From Geobacter sp. UBA5608 (lineage in GTDB: Bacteria; Desulfobacterota; Desulfuromonadia; Geobacterales; Pseudopelobacteraceae), in NCBI GenBank assembly GCA_002424705.1, contig DIKW01000029.1, positions 22,564-34,127 of the forward strand: DNA of 11,564 bases. Reading direction: 5' to 3'. The notes beneath the pieces were generated by a model, which was given only the letters and a program-made list of their open reading frames with translations, made no database searches and was not told the DNA's origin. This document shows, piece after piece, positions 1 through 7,822 of the stretch (the first letter of the stretch is position 1; every line of letters begins with the position of its first letter). The translations under genes were made by a program, and so were the position numbers.

Positions 1-493
1 CCGCGCTGGCCAGGATCTCTTCTACGGCCGGATTGTTGCGGAAGATGTAAAAGACCGGCTCGTCGTTGGCGTCCAGGGTGGCGATATGCTTGATCCGGTC
101 CTCTTCCTTGTCGGCCCGGGTGTGCTCATGTTTCTTGATCACACCGGATTGGTAATCGTCCACAGCGGCACAGGCCACCAGGCCGGTCTGGACGATGGAG
201 CCCATTCGCTGACGGTAGATGTAGTAGCAGGGCGCCGGGTCCTGCAGCAACACCCGGCGGGTCAGAAAATCATTCAGGTTTTGCTTGCCCCGTTGGTGCA
301 CCTGGTCGTCGTGGGGATCCACTGAGGCAGGCAGGTCGATCTCGGGACGGGAGACGTGCAGAAATGAGTCGGCGTTGGCGCCGGCCATGCTGCGTGCTTC
401 CTCGACATCCATCACGTCATAGGGCAGTGCGGCTACCAGCGGCGCCAGATGGATCGGTGGGCGAAGGGCGTGAAACGGTCTGATAACGGCCAT
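1..493 (-). CDS. DUF1015 family protein, N-terminal part (gene runs off the left edge)
   Basis: The first 164 residues of a DUF1015 protein are visible; family members are usually around 400 residues, so well over half lies outside the window. Recognisable stretches are RPFHALRP near residue 5, AALPYDVM at 21-28, SFLHVSRPEIDLP at 43-55, YYIYRQ at 90-95, VQTGLVACAAVDDY at 101-114 and the charged KKHEHTRADKEEDR at 120-133. This conserved His/Glu/Asp-rich segment suggests an active or metal site, but the family's biochemical role is not firmly established, so I assign none. The ATG at 493-491 has an AGGAG Shine-Dalgarno at 505-501, seven bases upstream. It follows the stop of the NlpC/P60 lipoprotein gene by 15 bases, so it is the distal gene of the prfB transcription unit. 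Identification rests on recalled family sequence; there is no sign of a break. Confidence 0.9.
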   Translation of the reverse strand, partial: MAVIRPFHALRPPIHLAPLVAALPYDVMDVEEARSMAGANADSFLHVSRPEIDLPASVDPHDDQVHQRGKQNLNDFLTRRVLLQDPAPCYYIYRQRMGSIVQTGLVACAAVDDYQSGVIKKHEHTRADKEEDRIKHIATLDANDEPVFYIFRNNPAVEEILASA

Positions 494-508
494 GGTAAGA
501 CTCCTGCG

Positions 509-1378
509 TTAGTGGAAATAACGGCGGGCGCCCACAAAGCGGCGCTCAAAATAAGATTCATCAAGGACGGCGGTCTTGATATCCTCGCCACGTTTGGGGG
601 CGTGGACGAACTTGCCGTTGCCGACATAGATGCCAACATGGTTGATGGCTGTCTCCGAAGAACCGAAGAACAGCAGGTCACCATCCTTCAGGTCGTCTCT
701 GGTTACCGGGCTGCCGGCCTTGAACTGCTCACGGGAGGTGCGGGGGATGCTGACGCCGCACAGATTGTAGACCGCCCGCACGAAACCGCTGCAGTCCAGG
801 CCGTCCACCACCGTGTCGCCGCCCCACTGGTAGGGGATGCCGATGAATCGTTCGGCGGTGCGAGCCGCGATAAAGCCCATATCCCGTTCGCCAGAGCCTT
901 TGCTGGTGACGCGTGGCTCGCGTATTTCGGGAGGCTTGGCGGCCTGATAGGACGGCAGGCGGGTGTCGCCGCTGTCGCGCACCGGTTGTTTGGTGGAGGA
1001 AAACACCACCTCGTTGGGCGGCGCGATGTAGTAGCTGGTGATCAGACCGTCTTGTACCAGACGCTGGGCTACGATCCGCGCCTTTTCCTTGCTGGGGAAG
1101 TCACCGAAACGCACGGCGTAGATGCCGTTGTCCCTACGGAAATAGAAGGCCTCGATCCCTTTGGCCTGCAGCATGGCCGTGAATCGCTCGGCGTTTTTTA
1201 CCTCGGCGAAGGCCCCCATCTGGATGGCATGACCCAGACGGCTGACACCCTTGCCGTACTTGACGCCGCTACCAGTCAGCGGGTTTGCTCCGCGGTTTCC
1301 GGAGGGGCTGGCGCAGCCGATGGTGGCGGACAGGGTGACGATCAGTAGTGTGATCAACAGTCGCTGATACGTACGCAT
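509..1378 (-). CDS. SPOR-NlpC/P60 cell-wall peptidase, putative lipoprotein
   Basis: This is a 289-residue envelope protein. A short basic start and hydrophobic stretch (residues 5-21) end in TIGC, so Cys22 is a probable lipidation site, although the lipobox lacks the usual Leu at -3. A SPOR-like domain spans about 46-120 (IQMGAFAEVKNAERF, then YAVRFGDFPSKEKAR) and would bind denuded septal peptidoglycan. A linker of about 45 residues leads to an NlpC/P60 domain at about 168-289, with the catalytic Cys196 in LDCSGF, His247 in NHVGIYVG and His259 in FVHAP. These enzymes cleave peptide cross-links or stems of peptidoglycan, commonly at D-Glu-diaminopimelate. The open frame extends 12 codons further up, but the ATG at 1378 is preferred: it starts the signal peptide, follows the prfB stop by only four bases, and has a GAGGA Shine-Dalgarno lying inside the end of prfB. 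All catalytic positions are intact. The exact substrate is inferred. Confidence 0.9.
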   Translation of the reverse strand: MRTYQRLLITLLIVTLSATIGCASPSGNRGANPLTGSGVKYGKGVSRLGHAIQMGAFAEVKNAERFTAMLQAKGIEAFYFRRDNGIYAVRFGDFPSKEKARIVAQRLVQDGLITSYYIAPPNEVVFSSTKQPVRDSGDTRLPSYQAAKPPEIREPRVTSKGSGERDMGFIAARTAERFIGIPYQWGGDTVVDGLDCSGFVRAVYNLCGVSIPRTSREQFKAGSPVTRDDLKDGDLLFFGSSETAINHVGIYVGNGKFVHAPKRGEDIKTAVLDESYFERRFVGARRYFH

Positions 1379-1382
1379 GGTG

Positions 1383-2502
1383 CTATTCCTCATCCTTGAC
1401 ATCCCGCCGCACACCCATCAGGAACGGAATCACAAAGTCGTCCAGGGCGCCATCCAGCACCGCGTCGGGGTTGCCCGATTCTACACCGGTCCGCAGGTCC
1501 TTGACCATCTTGTAGGGGTGCAATACGTAGGATCGGATCTGGCTACCCCAGCCGATCTCCTTTTTTTCGCCGGCGATCTCGGCCGCCTTGCTGGTCCGCT
1601 CGGCCAATTCCCGTTCGTACAGCTTGGCCCGCAGCACCTTCATGGCGGTGGCCCGGTTCAGAATCTGACTCCGTTCCGACTGGCAGGCCACCACGGTGTT
1701 GGTGGGCAGGTGGGTAATCCGTACCGCCGAGTCGGTGGTGTTGACATGCTGGCCACCGGCGCCGCTGGAGCGGTAGGTGTCCACCCGCAGGTCCGATTCG
1801 GGGATGCGGATGTCGATCTCCTCTTCCTCGATCTCGGGGAAGACGAACACCGAGGCGAAGGAGGTGTGGCGGCGGTTGTTGCTGTCAAAGGGAGAGAGCC
1901 GCACCAGACGGTGTACCCCGGCCTCGGCCTTGAGGTGGCCGTAGGCAAATTCACCGTTAACACTGAAGGTGGCAGATTTGAGGCCGGCCTCTTCGCCGTC
2001 CTGGTAATCGGTGATCACCGTCTTCCAACCCTTTTTCTCACAGTAACGCAACAGCATCCGCAGCAGCATGCCGGCCCAGTCCTGGGATTCGGTGCCGCCG
2101 GCGCCGGAGTTGACCGAGACGAAGCAGCTGTTGCGATCGTGGGAACCGGACAGCATCCGTTGGAACTCGGCCGCCTCAACCCCCTGCTTGAGGCGCAGGT
2201 TCATCTCATGCACCTCGCTCAGGGTGGCCTCGTCAGCAGCCTCCTCGCCCAGCTCAATCATTATCTGCAGGTCGCCTGCCTGACGATTCAGCGAATCCCA
2301 GCTTTGCAGCATTTTTTCGAGGATGGTGCGGGTCTTTAAGACCTCTTGGGAACCGGAGGGATCGTCCCAGAAACCGGGGGCCGCTATGCGGGCATCCAGC
2401 TCCTGCAGCTCTTCCCGTTTGCGGTCGAGGTCAAAGGGACCTCCGTAATGAGGAGATGCGCTCAGACAGGTCGTCGAGCAGTGCGGTTTCTTCACGGTAC
2501 AT
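1383..2502 (-). CDS. prfB: Peptide chain release factor 2 (RF2), made by programmed +1 frameshift
   Basis: RF2 releases the finished protein from the ribosome at UGA and UAA. Translation starts at the ATG at 2502-2500 (AGGAG at 2512-2508) and meets an in-frame UGA as codon 24 (2433-2431). A +1 shift there joins 23 codons to the main frame, giving 372 residues, close to the usual length of about 365. The recognition tripeptide SPF is at residues 203-205, diagnostic of RF2 rather than RF1 (which has PxT). The GGQ that enters the peptidyl-transferase centre is at 249-251 in SSGAGGQHVN. The N-terminal helical domain is followed by the conserved NSGAGGTESQDWA near 131-143. The open main frame alone would begin at 2495 with residues unlike RF2, so that is not the true start. 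Stop TAG is at 1385-1383, four bases before the next gene. RF2 level is autoregulated through the frameshift, as in most bacteria. Confidence 0.97.
2430..2444 (-). other. prfB programmed +1 ribosomal frameshift site
   Basis: On the minus strand the sequence reads GGAGG-TCC-CTT-TGA-C. The internal Shine-Dalgarno-like GGAGG (2444-2440) sits three bases upstream of the slippery CTT codon (2436-2434), which is followed by the UGA stop (2433-2431) and C. This is the same arrangement as the Escherichia coli prfB site. When RF2 is scarce, slow termination at UGA lets the peptidyl-tRNA slip from CUU to UUU, and decoding continues with GAC in the +1 frame. All parts needed are present, so full-length RF2 can be made and this is not a disrupted gene. 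Confidence 0.97.
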
Positions 2503-2533
2503 GGGGGCTCCTGCGGAAAAGTAAACGTTACTT

Positions 2534-2563
2534 ACTATCGTCTGTTGAGGGGGGATGCGTCAA
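2534..2563 (-). promoter_or_regulatory. Putative sigma-70 promoter for prfB, overlapping the lnt stop codon
   Basis: On the minus strand TTGACG (2563-2558; five of six -35 consensus bases) is separated by 18 bases from GATAGT (2539-2534; four of six -10 bases). The expected transcript start is near 2527, leaving a leader of about 25 bases before the prfB ATG. The -35 box contains the TGA stop of lnt, which ends at 2560. The gap of 57 bases between lnt and prfB is the largest in this otherwise tightly packed run, consistent with an internal promoter. The call is from motif matching only. Confidence 0.45.
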
Positions 2564-4134
2564 GGGCTTTGTGGGGTGGTCCCGCGTCTGGCGCGCCACC
2601 ATTGCACCAGCAGAATCAGTCCGGTCAGGCCGAGGCAACCCTGGGCAAACAGGTCGCCGATCCGCAGGTAGGGTGCATCGGCGGTCCCGGCCTGCAGTTC
2701 GCCCACCATGATCGCCTCTTTGAACAGCGAGGACATGCCTTTGATATGGCCGTTCTGATCGACGATGGAGGTAATGCCGGTGTTGGCGGCCCGCACCAGC
2801 GGGGTGCGGGTCTCCACAGCACGGAAAGCGGCCATGGAGAGGTGCTGCCAGGGGGCGGAGGAACGGCCGAACCAGGCATCGTTGGTGATGTTGACCAGCA
2901 CCCGGCTGCCGCTGTTGACGTGTGCACGACCAAGTTCAGGGAAGATCGCCTCATAGCAGACCAGCACCCCTAGCGGTACATCACGTGTCGTGAGTGGTCT
3001 GATCTCTCTGCCCGGCACAAAGTCGCCGATGCCGTGCACCAGCTTGTTGACGAACGGCAGCAGCCGGGCCAACGGCACATATTCACCGAATGGCACCAGA
3101 TGCATCTTGTCGCTGCGCCCTAGCAGGCTGCCGTCACGATCAAGCAGATAAGCACTGTTCAGATAGGCCGCTGTGCCGCCCCGCAGTTCAACGGCCGGGC
3201 TGCCGAACAGCAGCGCCACCTGCAACTCCTTGGCCAGGTCTCGAATCTGGTCAGAGGCGGGTCCTCCTTCCTGGAAGAAGAACGGTGCTGCGCTTTCCGG
3301 CCAGATTATCAGGTCAACCGGACCGCGGCTCAGCGCCTGGCGGGAAAGGGAACGGTAGATGTCGAGGGTCTCCTGGCGAACGGCCGGGGACCACTTGAGT
3401 GACTGGTCGATATTGCCCTGGATCAGGGCGACACGCAGCGGTGTCGTGTCAGGCAGAGGGACATTCAGGCGGTGAAAGCCGTACCAGAAGGTGATCGCCA
3501 GGGCCGCCACCAGCAGTACGGCGCTCTTGGCCGGGTAGGGGATATCGGCCCCGGTCAGGGCGCGCAGGATGCGGTAAAAGACAACGTTTGCCAGCACCAC
3601 CAGGGCAGTGATACCGTAGACACCGGTCATGTCGGCAATCTGGATCAGCGGCAGCAGCCGGTACTGGGAGTGGCCCAGCATGGTCCAGGGGAAGCCGGTT
3701 AAGAGGAAGCTACGCAGATAATCAGCGCCAACCCAGGCCAGCGGGAACAGTAACACCCACTTGCAGCCCCGCTGTTTGCCCAGTGCCGCCGCCCAGGCCG
3801 TCAGTCCGTAAAAGGCGGCCAACCAAGACGCCAGAAGCCACCAGAGCGCGCCACTGACCAGCCAGGGGAGGTTGCCGTAGGTGGTCATTACAATCGTGAC
3901 CCAGTACAGCAGGCCGCAGTAGGCGGCAAATCCGGCGATGAAGCCAAGCCGGAACGCGGCTGACGGCGATTGACCCTCCAGGGCGATCAGCAGCGGAATC
4001 AGGGCGATCCAGGCCAGCGGCGAGATGCCGGGCAGCGGAAAGGAAAGGGCGATCAGCAGGCCGGACAAGAGTGCCAGCAGCAGCGGTCGCCAGCCTCCCT
4101 TGCACAGGCTGGACAGATTGCCGGACATATTCAC
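2560..4134 (-). CDS. lnt: Apolipoprotein N-acyltransferase
   Basis: Lnt is an inner-membrane enzyme that adds the third acyl chain to the N-terminal cysteine of lipoproteins, using phospholipid as donor; this is the last step of lipoprotein maturation. The 524-residue protein has hydrophobic membrane segments over about residues 17-220, then a periplasmic nitrilase-like domain (about 233-480), then one C-terminal membrane helix (about 495-512). The catalytic triad is visible as Glu280 in IIWPESAAPFFF, Lys343 in RSDKMHLVPFGEYVPL and Cys393 in VLVCYEAIFPE. The conserved NITNDAWFGRSSAPWQH is at 415-431. The likely start is GTG at 4134, whose GTGA overlaps the stop of the CorC-like gene by four bases, implying translational coupling; an ATG two codons later (4128) is the alternative. 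A GGGAG lies about 11 bases upstream of the GTG. Order ybeY-corC-lnt matches the well-known cluster of E. coli and many other bacteria. Confidence 0.96.
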   Translation of the reverse strand: MNMSGNLSSLCKGGWRPLLLALLSGLLIALSFPLPGISPLAWIALIPLLIALEGQSPSAAFRLGFIAGFAAYCGLLYWVTIVMTTYGNLPWLVSGALWWLLASWLAAFYGLTAWAAALGKQRGCKWVLLFPLAWVGADYLRSFLLTGFPWTMLGHSQYRLLPLIQIADMTGVYGITALVVLANVVFYRILRALTGADIPYPAKSAVLLVAALAITFWYGFHRLNVPLPDTTPLRVALIQGNIDQSLKWSPAVRQETLDIYRSLSRQALSRGPVDLIIWPESAAPFFFQEGGPASDQIRDLAKELQVALLFGSPAVELRGGTAAYLNSAYLLDRDGSLLGRSDKMHLVPFGEYVPLARLLPFVNKLVHGIGDFVPGREIRPLTTRDVPLGVLVCYEAIFPELGRAHVNSGSRVLVNITNDAWFGRSSAPWQHLSMAAFRAVETRTPLVRAANTGITSIVDQNGHIKGMSSLFKEAIMVGELQAGTADAPYLRIGDLFAQGCLGLTGLILLVQWWRARRGTTPQSP

Positions 4135-4997
4135 TGGCCAGTGGGCTCCCGAGCTTCGTCACTGCGGGCGATCAGTACCCGCTTGAGTCGGCGCGGGTCG
4201 GCCTCAAGGATCGTGATTCGCAGGCCGTCGCCTTCAATGATGTCGCCTTCCGCCGGGATGGTGCCGGCCAGATGGAATACCAGGCCGCCCACGGTATCGA
4301 ACTTGTCCCGTTCAATGGTCAGGCCGAACAGCTCTTCGAGGTCTTCAATCGGCAGGCGTCCGTCCGCAGTCACGGTGTTGTCGGCATTGCGGGAGAACAG
4401 TTCCTCCTCCATGTCGTACTCGTCCTGGATGTCGCCCACAATCTGCTCCAGCAGGTCCTCGATGGTCACCAGGCCGGAGGTGCCGCCGTATTCATCGATC
4501 ACGATCGCCAGATGAACCCGTTTTTTCTTGATCTCCTGGAGCAATTCTTCGAGGTTTTTGGTTTCAGGGATAAAATACGGCGGGCGCAGCAGGTCGCGGA
4601 TGCTGATCTCGTGTTCTGCCCGGCCCCAGCATTTCAGCAGATCCTTGGCGTAGAGCAGGCCGATGATGTTGTCTACCGTGTCCTCAAAGACCGGCAAGCG
4701 CGAATGGCCACAGCCAATGATGGCATCCAGGGTCTCGCGCATCGTGGATTCAACGCTGATGCAGGCCATCTCGGTGCGCGGGATCATGATCTCGCGCACT
4801 ACGGTTGAATCCAGGGCAAAGATGGCGCGAATCATGTCGCTCTCATCCTCGTTGACGACCCCTTCTTCTTCGCCGGCCTCGATCAGGTCCTGGATCTCCG
4901 CTTCGGTCACCCGACGACGTCCGCCCAACAGTCGAGCCATCAGTTGGAACAGCCCGGTGTTTCTCCGCGAGTTGCCGCTACTACTGCCTTCTTCCAC
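4131..4997 (-). CDS. corC: CorC/YbeX-like protein: CBS domain pair with CorC_HlyC domain
   Basis: This 288-residue soluble protein has no membrane segment and no DUF21 domain, so it matches the short CorC/YbeX form rather than the membrane-bound hemolysin-like paralogues. Two CBS domains cover about 68-190: MIPRTEM at 71-77, GHSRLPVFEDTVDNIIGLLYAKDLL at 97-121 and VIDEYGGTSGLVTIEDLLEQIVGDIQDEYD at 166-195. A CorC_HlyC transporter-associated domain follows (about 205-280, with FDTVGGLVF at 233-241). CBS pairs commonly bind adenine nucleotides. CorC has been linked to Mg/Co efflux, and YbeX more recently to ribosome maturation; its place beside ybeY favours neither outright. The start is GTG at 4997, with a purine-rich AAGGAGAGG just upstream, overlapping the end of ybeY by 17 bases. 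The family call is firm; the physiological role is uncertain. Confidence 0.9.
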   Translation of the reverse strand: MEEGSSSGNSRRNTGLFQLMARLLGGRRRVTEAEIQDLIEAGEEEGVVNEDESDMIRAIFALDSTVVREIMIPRTEMACISVESTMRETLDAIIGCGHSRLPVFEDTVDNIIGLLYAKDLLKCWGRAEHEISIRDLLRPPYFIPETKNLEELLQEIKKKRVHLAIVIDEYGGTSGLVTIEDLLEQIVGDIQDEYDMEEELFSRNADNTVTADGRLPIEDLEELFGLTIERDKFDTVGGLVFHLAGTIPAEGDIIEGDGLRITILEADPRRLKRVLIARSDEAREPTGQ

Positions 4998-5469
4998 TTC
5001 CCTCTCCTTGTGTCAGTGTTGTCAGCCCTGCCTGCTCAAGCAGGGCGTACAGTTCCTGTTCCTTTTTCTCCATGCGGCGCGCCTCGACTTCGCCGCTTCG
5101 CTCATGGTCGTAGCCGGTCAGATGCAGGATGCCGTGCAGCAGCAGGAACACCATCCGCTCCCAGGGGCTGATGCCGCCTGCCTCGGCCTCCCGTGCTGCG
5201 GTGTCGGCCGAGATCACCACATCTCCCAACGCAGCTGAAAGGTGGCCAAACGCCCCTTCCTGCAATGAGAACGAGATCACGTTGGTGGGGCGGTCCTTGC
5301 CCAGGTACTCCCGGTTCAGACGGTGGATCGTCCGGTCGCCGACGATGGAGATCGACAGTTCGGTGGTGTCAGGACATCCCAAGGCGCTTAAGATCGTCGC
5401 TGCCGCCCTTTTGAGCTGACGCAGTGGCGCTTTGTGCCTTGTCTGGCTGTTCCTTGCCTGAATCTGCAT
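4981..5469 (-). CDS. ybeY: YbeY endoribonuclease (16S rRNA maturation)
   Basis: YbeY is a single-strand endoribonuclease needed for 16S rRNA 3'-end maturation and 70S ribosome quality control. The 162-residue protein has the family signature GKDRPTNVISFSL at 57-69, LGDVVISAD at 81-89, and the zinc-binding H-x3-H-x5-H as His112, His116 and His122 in LLHGILHLTGYDHE. Length is normal for the family. The ATG at 5469 is chosen because the N-terminal residues up to IVGDRTIHRLNREYLG fit the expected YbeY length, and no other ATG occurs before residue 106. A GGAGG at 5485-5481 precedes it by 11 bases, a somewhat long spacing. This start lies inside the pgpH gene, giving a 101-base out-of-frame overlap. 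At its other end it overlaps the corC-like gene by 17 bases. Confidence 0.96.
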   Translation of the reverse strand: MQIQARNSQTRHKAPLRQLKRAAATILSALGCPDTTELSISIVGDRTIHRLNREYLGKDRPTNVISFSLQEGAFGHLSAALGDVVISADTAAREAEAGGISPWERMVFLLLHGILHLTGYDHERSGEVEARRMEKKEQELYALLEQAGLTTLTQGEGSGRRQ

Positions 5470-7753
5470 GGGGCTTTTTGCCTCCGTTGGTCCCTTTGTG
5501 GACCGGTTCCGGATAGTCGATCCGGTGGTGGAAGATGGCGCACAGGATCCGGTTGAAGCTCTTGGCGATCTCGTGCAGGTTCTTGAGGGTCAGTTCACAC
5601 TCGTCCAGCTGTCCGTCACTGAAGATCCGGTTGATCAGTTTCTGTACCATGCCCTGGATGCGATCCGGCGTCGGGTTGACCAGGGTACGGGAAGCAGCCT
5701 CCACCGCATCGGCCAGCATCACCAGCCCGGCCTCGCGGGTCTGCGGCTTGGGGCCGGGGTAACGGAACTCCTGCTCGTCAACCTGGGGGCCGCTGCCGTC
5801 GTGCTGTGATTTGGCCTTTTCATAGAAGAACTTGATCAGGGTGGTGCCGTGATGCTGGCGGATGATGTCGATGATCGGTTGTCCCAGTCGCTTTTCGCGG
5901 GCCAGGGCTTCGCCTTCCTTGACGTGGGAGATCAGGATCAGGGCCGACATGTGGGGTGACAGTTTGTCGTGGCGGTTCTCGCCCCCCTGCATATTTTCGA
6001 TGAAATAGAGTGGTTTGGCGATCTTGCCGATATCGTGATAATAGGCGGCCACCCGGGCTAACAAGGGATTGGCGCCGATCGCCTCGGCCGCTCCCTCCAC
6101 CAGGTTACCCACCACCACGCTGTGGTGGTAGGTGCCGGGGGCCTTGACCATCAGGTCGCGCAAGAGCGGTGCGTTGAGGTTGGCCAGCTCCAGCAGTTTG
6201 ATGTTGGTGGTGTAGTGAAACAAGGTCTCAAACAGAGGGGTAAAGGCCGAGACCAACATCGAAGAAAGCAGTGCCCCCACCATGGCAAAGGCGGCTACGT
6301 AGATGGTCTGCAGCGAAAACAGGGCACCGTTCATGGTCTGGAAGCAGAGCCCCATGGCCAGGTTGACCACCACCAGTTTCAGTCCGGCGGTGTAGATCAC
6401 GCCGCGATCCTGGCACTGGCGGACGCCGTGGGCGCCCACCACGCTTCCCAGCAGGGCATAGACCATCACGAACATGTTGCTGTTAAACAGTATTCCCAAC
6501 AGCGGCGCCATCATGGCGCAATAGACCAGGGCAACCTCGGAGTTGAGCAGGATGCGGACCATCATGGCCCCGGCGGCAAAGGGGAACAGGTAATAGTAGG
6601 AGCCGGCCGCCACCGTCGGAAAGGCGGCGCCGATGTTGGCCGATACCAACAGCGCCAGCTTGAACAACAGCAGGTTGCCGACGATCAGCAGGGCCATGGC
6701 CAGGATATCGCGATTGGTGGGGTTGAACTTGCGGATGTTTTTGCAGGCAAAGCGGTAAGGGAAGTAGAACAACAGCAGCACCAGGCCGAAAATGCCCAGG
6801 CCTATCGAAAAGGTTACCCGGCCATGGCTGGCCTGGTAGAGCATCTGCAGCTTCTGGGCCTGCTCAGGGCTTACCCGCTCACCGACCCGAACGATCATCT
6901 CCCCTTTTTGCAGCTTGTACAGCACTGGCCGAACCCCTTCCAGGATGTGCTGCTTCAGGGTTTCGCTGGCTTCCTGGTTGAAATACAGATTGGGTTTCAT
7001 GATTCGGGCAACCAGTTGCAGAATTGTGCCGGCATCGGAAGATGACGCCACGCCGGACAGGCGCTTGTTCTGAATGGTTCTGCGGGCAACGGCGATATCC
7101 AGGAACGCGGGAGCCGAATCCAGTTTGCCGATACTGACACCATGGGTATCGCGCAGTTCAACCCCGCGGCGGGTGTCAGCCAGGAATACATTGGCGTCCA
7201 GCACGATCCGCTGGCGGTAGAGCGGGGTAAGCGTGCGTTCCAGGTCTGCCAGCAGCGCCTTGTCGTTTCGAACGCGGCGCAGCGCTTGCAGCTCGTTATC
7301 ACTCAGCTGGGCGTCAAGAATCGGCAGCAGTGCTTCCCGCAGGCCGCTTTTTTGGCCGTTCGCATCCTGTATCAGGTCCAGAGCCCGTGCAACGGAGCGC
7401 ACCAGTTCTGCGGGTACCTGGTCGCTGAAGGTGTAGACTAGTGGGGTGGTTAGTTCAGCCTTTGCCCGCAGCTGGCGGGTCAGTTCCTTGTCTTCCAGCA
7501 GGTAATCCTGCGTTGCGCGAATGTCTGAAGCGGCGATCTCGCCCGGCTGGTACAGGGCCGTGGTCAGGTGTTGGCTCGGCAGCAGGATCAGCGTCAAGAC
7601 CAGTGAGGTGATGATCAACAGGATAAACCGGTTGCGGCGGGCGGTTTCCGGGTTTGAAAAACGCCGGACAACCGAATCGAGCAGGTTGGTGCCCAGCTTG
7701 CGCAGGTATGTCAGGGGAGAGTGGTCCTGAGTATGTCCGGAAGGGTCGGGCAT
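5369..7753 (-). CDS. pgpH: PgpH-type 7TM-HD cyclic dinucleotide phosphodiesterase
   Basis: This is a 794-residue membrane protein of the 7TMR-HD family. In order: one N-terminal membrane helix (about 43-60), a large extracytoplasmic 7TMR-HDED domain (about 61-312), a seven-helix block (about 313-510) and a cytoplasmic HD domain (about 538-745). Metal-site candidates are intact: His544 in TYHHSVVVGN, His573-Asp574 in YYHDIGK, His610 in ISHVKEG, His634/His635 in RQHHGT and Asp682 in LADAVEAASR. Listeria PgpH, the namesake, hydrolyses c-di-AMP to pApA; that substrate is inferred here, and other cyclic dinucleotides are possible. After about residue 755 the tail is Lys/Ser/Ala-rich, looks disordered, and residues from about 762 overlap the start of ybeY in another frame. 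The ATG at 7753 has no clear Shine-Dalgarno; an in-frame TGA upstream and the lack of other start codons between support it. The neighbour phoH, usual in many bacteria, is absent here. Confidence 0.9.
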   Translation of the reverse strand: MPDPSGHTQDHSPLTYLRKLGTNLLDSVVRRFSNPETARRNRFILLIITSLVLTLILLPSQHLTTALYQPGEIAASDIRATQDYLLEDKELTRQLRAKAELTTPLVYTFSDQVPAELVRSVARALDLIQDANGQKSGLREALLPILDAQLSDNELQALRRVRNDKALLADLERTLTPLYRQRIVLDANVFLADTRRGVELRDTHGVSIGKLDSAPAFLDIAVARRTIQNKRLSGVASSSDAGTILQLVARIMKPNLYFNQEASETLKQHILEGVRPVLYKLQKGEMIVRVGERVSPEQAQKLQMLYQASHGRVTFSIGLGIFGLVLLLFYFPYRFACKNIRKFNPTNRDILAMALLIVGNLLLFKLALLVSANIGAAFPTVAAGSYYYLFPFAAGAMMVRILLNSEVALVYCAMMAPLLGILFNSNMFVMVYALLGSVVGAHGVRQCQDRGVIYTAGLKLVVVNLAMGLCFQTMNGALFSLQTIYVAAFAMVGALLSSMLVSAFTPLFETLFHYTTNIKLLELANLNAPLLRDLMVKAPGTYHHSVVVGNLVEGAAEAIGANPLLARVAAYYHDIGKIAKPLYFIENMQGGENRHDKLSPHMSALILISHVKEGEALAREKRLGQPIIDIIRQHHGTTLIKFFYEKAKSQHDGSGPQVDEQEFRYPGPKPQTREAGLVMLADAVEAASRTLVNPTPDRIQGMVQKLINRIFSDGQLDECELTLKNLHEIAKSFNRILCAIFHHRIDYPEPVHKGTNGGKKPHADSGKEQPDKAQSATASAQKGGSDDLKRLGMS

Positions 7754-7797
7754 GGTGGCCGTTACGGTATCGGGTGCAAGCCGTATGGAATGAGGTG

Positions 7798-7807
7798 GTC
7801 AGCTGAC
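7798..7807. repeat. 10-base perfect palindrome in the pgpH leader
   Basis: GTCAGCTGAC is a perfect palindrome lying about 10-20 bases downstream of the predicted pgpH transcript start. Its position would suit a repressor operator, but it is short and no regulator is known to me for it. Confidence 0.35.
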
Positions 7808-7822
7808 ATAGGGTAAGGTGGT

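Noticed and set aside
449..1348. 299-codon open frame on the plus strand, opposite the NlpC/P60 lipoprotein gene
   Set aside because: It is antisense to a gene with intact catalytic motifs; the product is Gly/Ala/His-rich with no recognisable domain, as expected for the shadow of a GC-rich gene.
1377..2339. 320-codon open frame on the plus strand opposite prfB
   Set aside because: It lies wholly antisense to release factor 2 and has a composition typical of a reversed GC-rich gene, with no family resemblance.
2431..2433. In-frame stop near the start of prfB, which could look like a pseudogene
   Set aside because: It is the standard programmed frameshift stop with the complete slippery site and internal Shine-Dalgarno.
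6122..7045. 307-codon open frame on the plus strand opposite pgpH
   Set aside because: Very rich in Gln, His and Gly, which is what antisense reading of Leu/Ala/Val-rich membrane helices gives; no start signals or domains.
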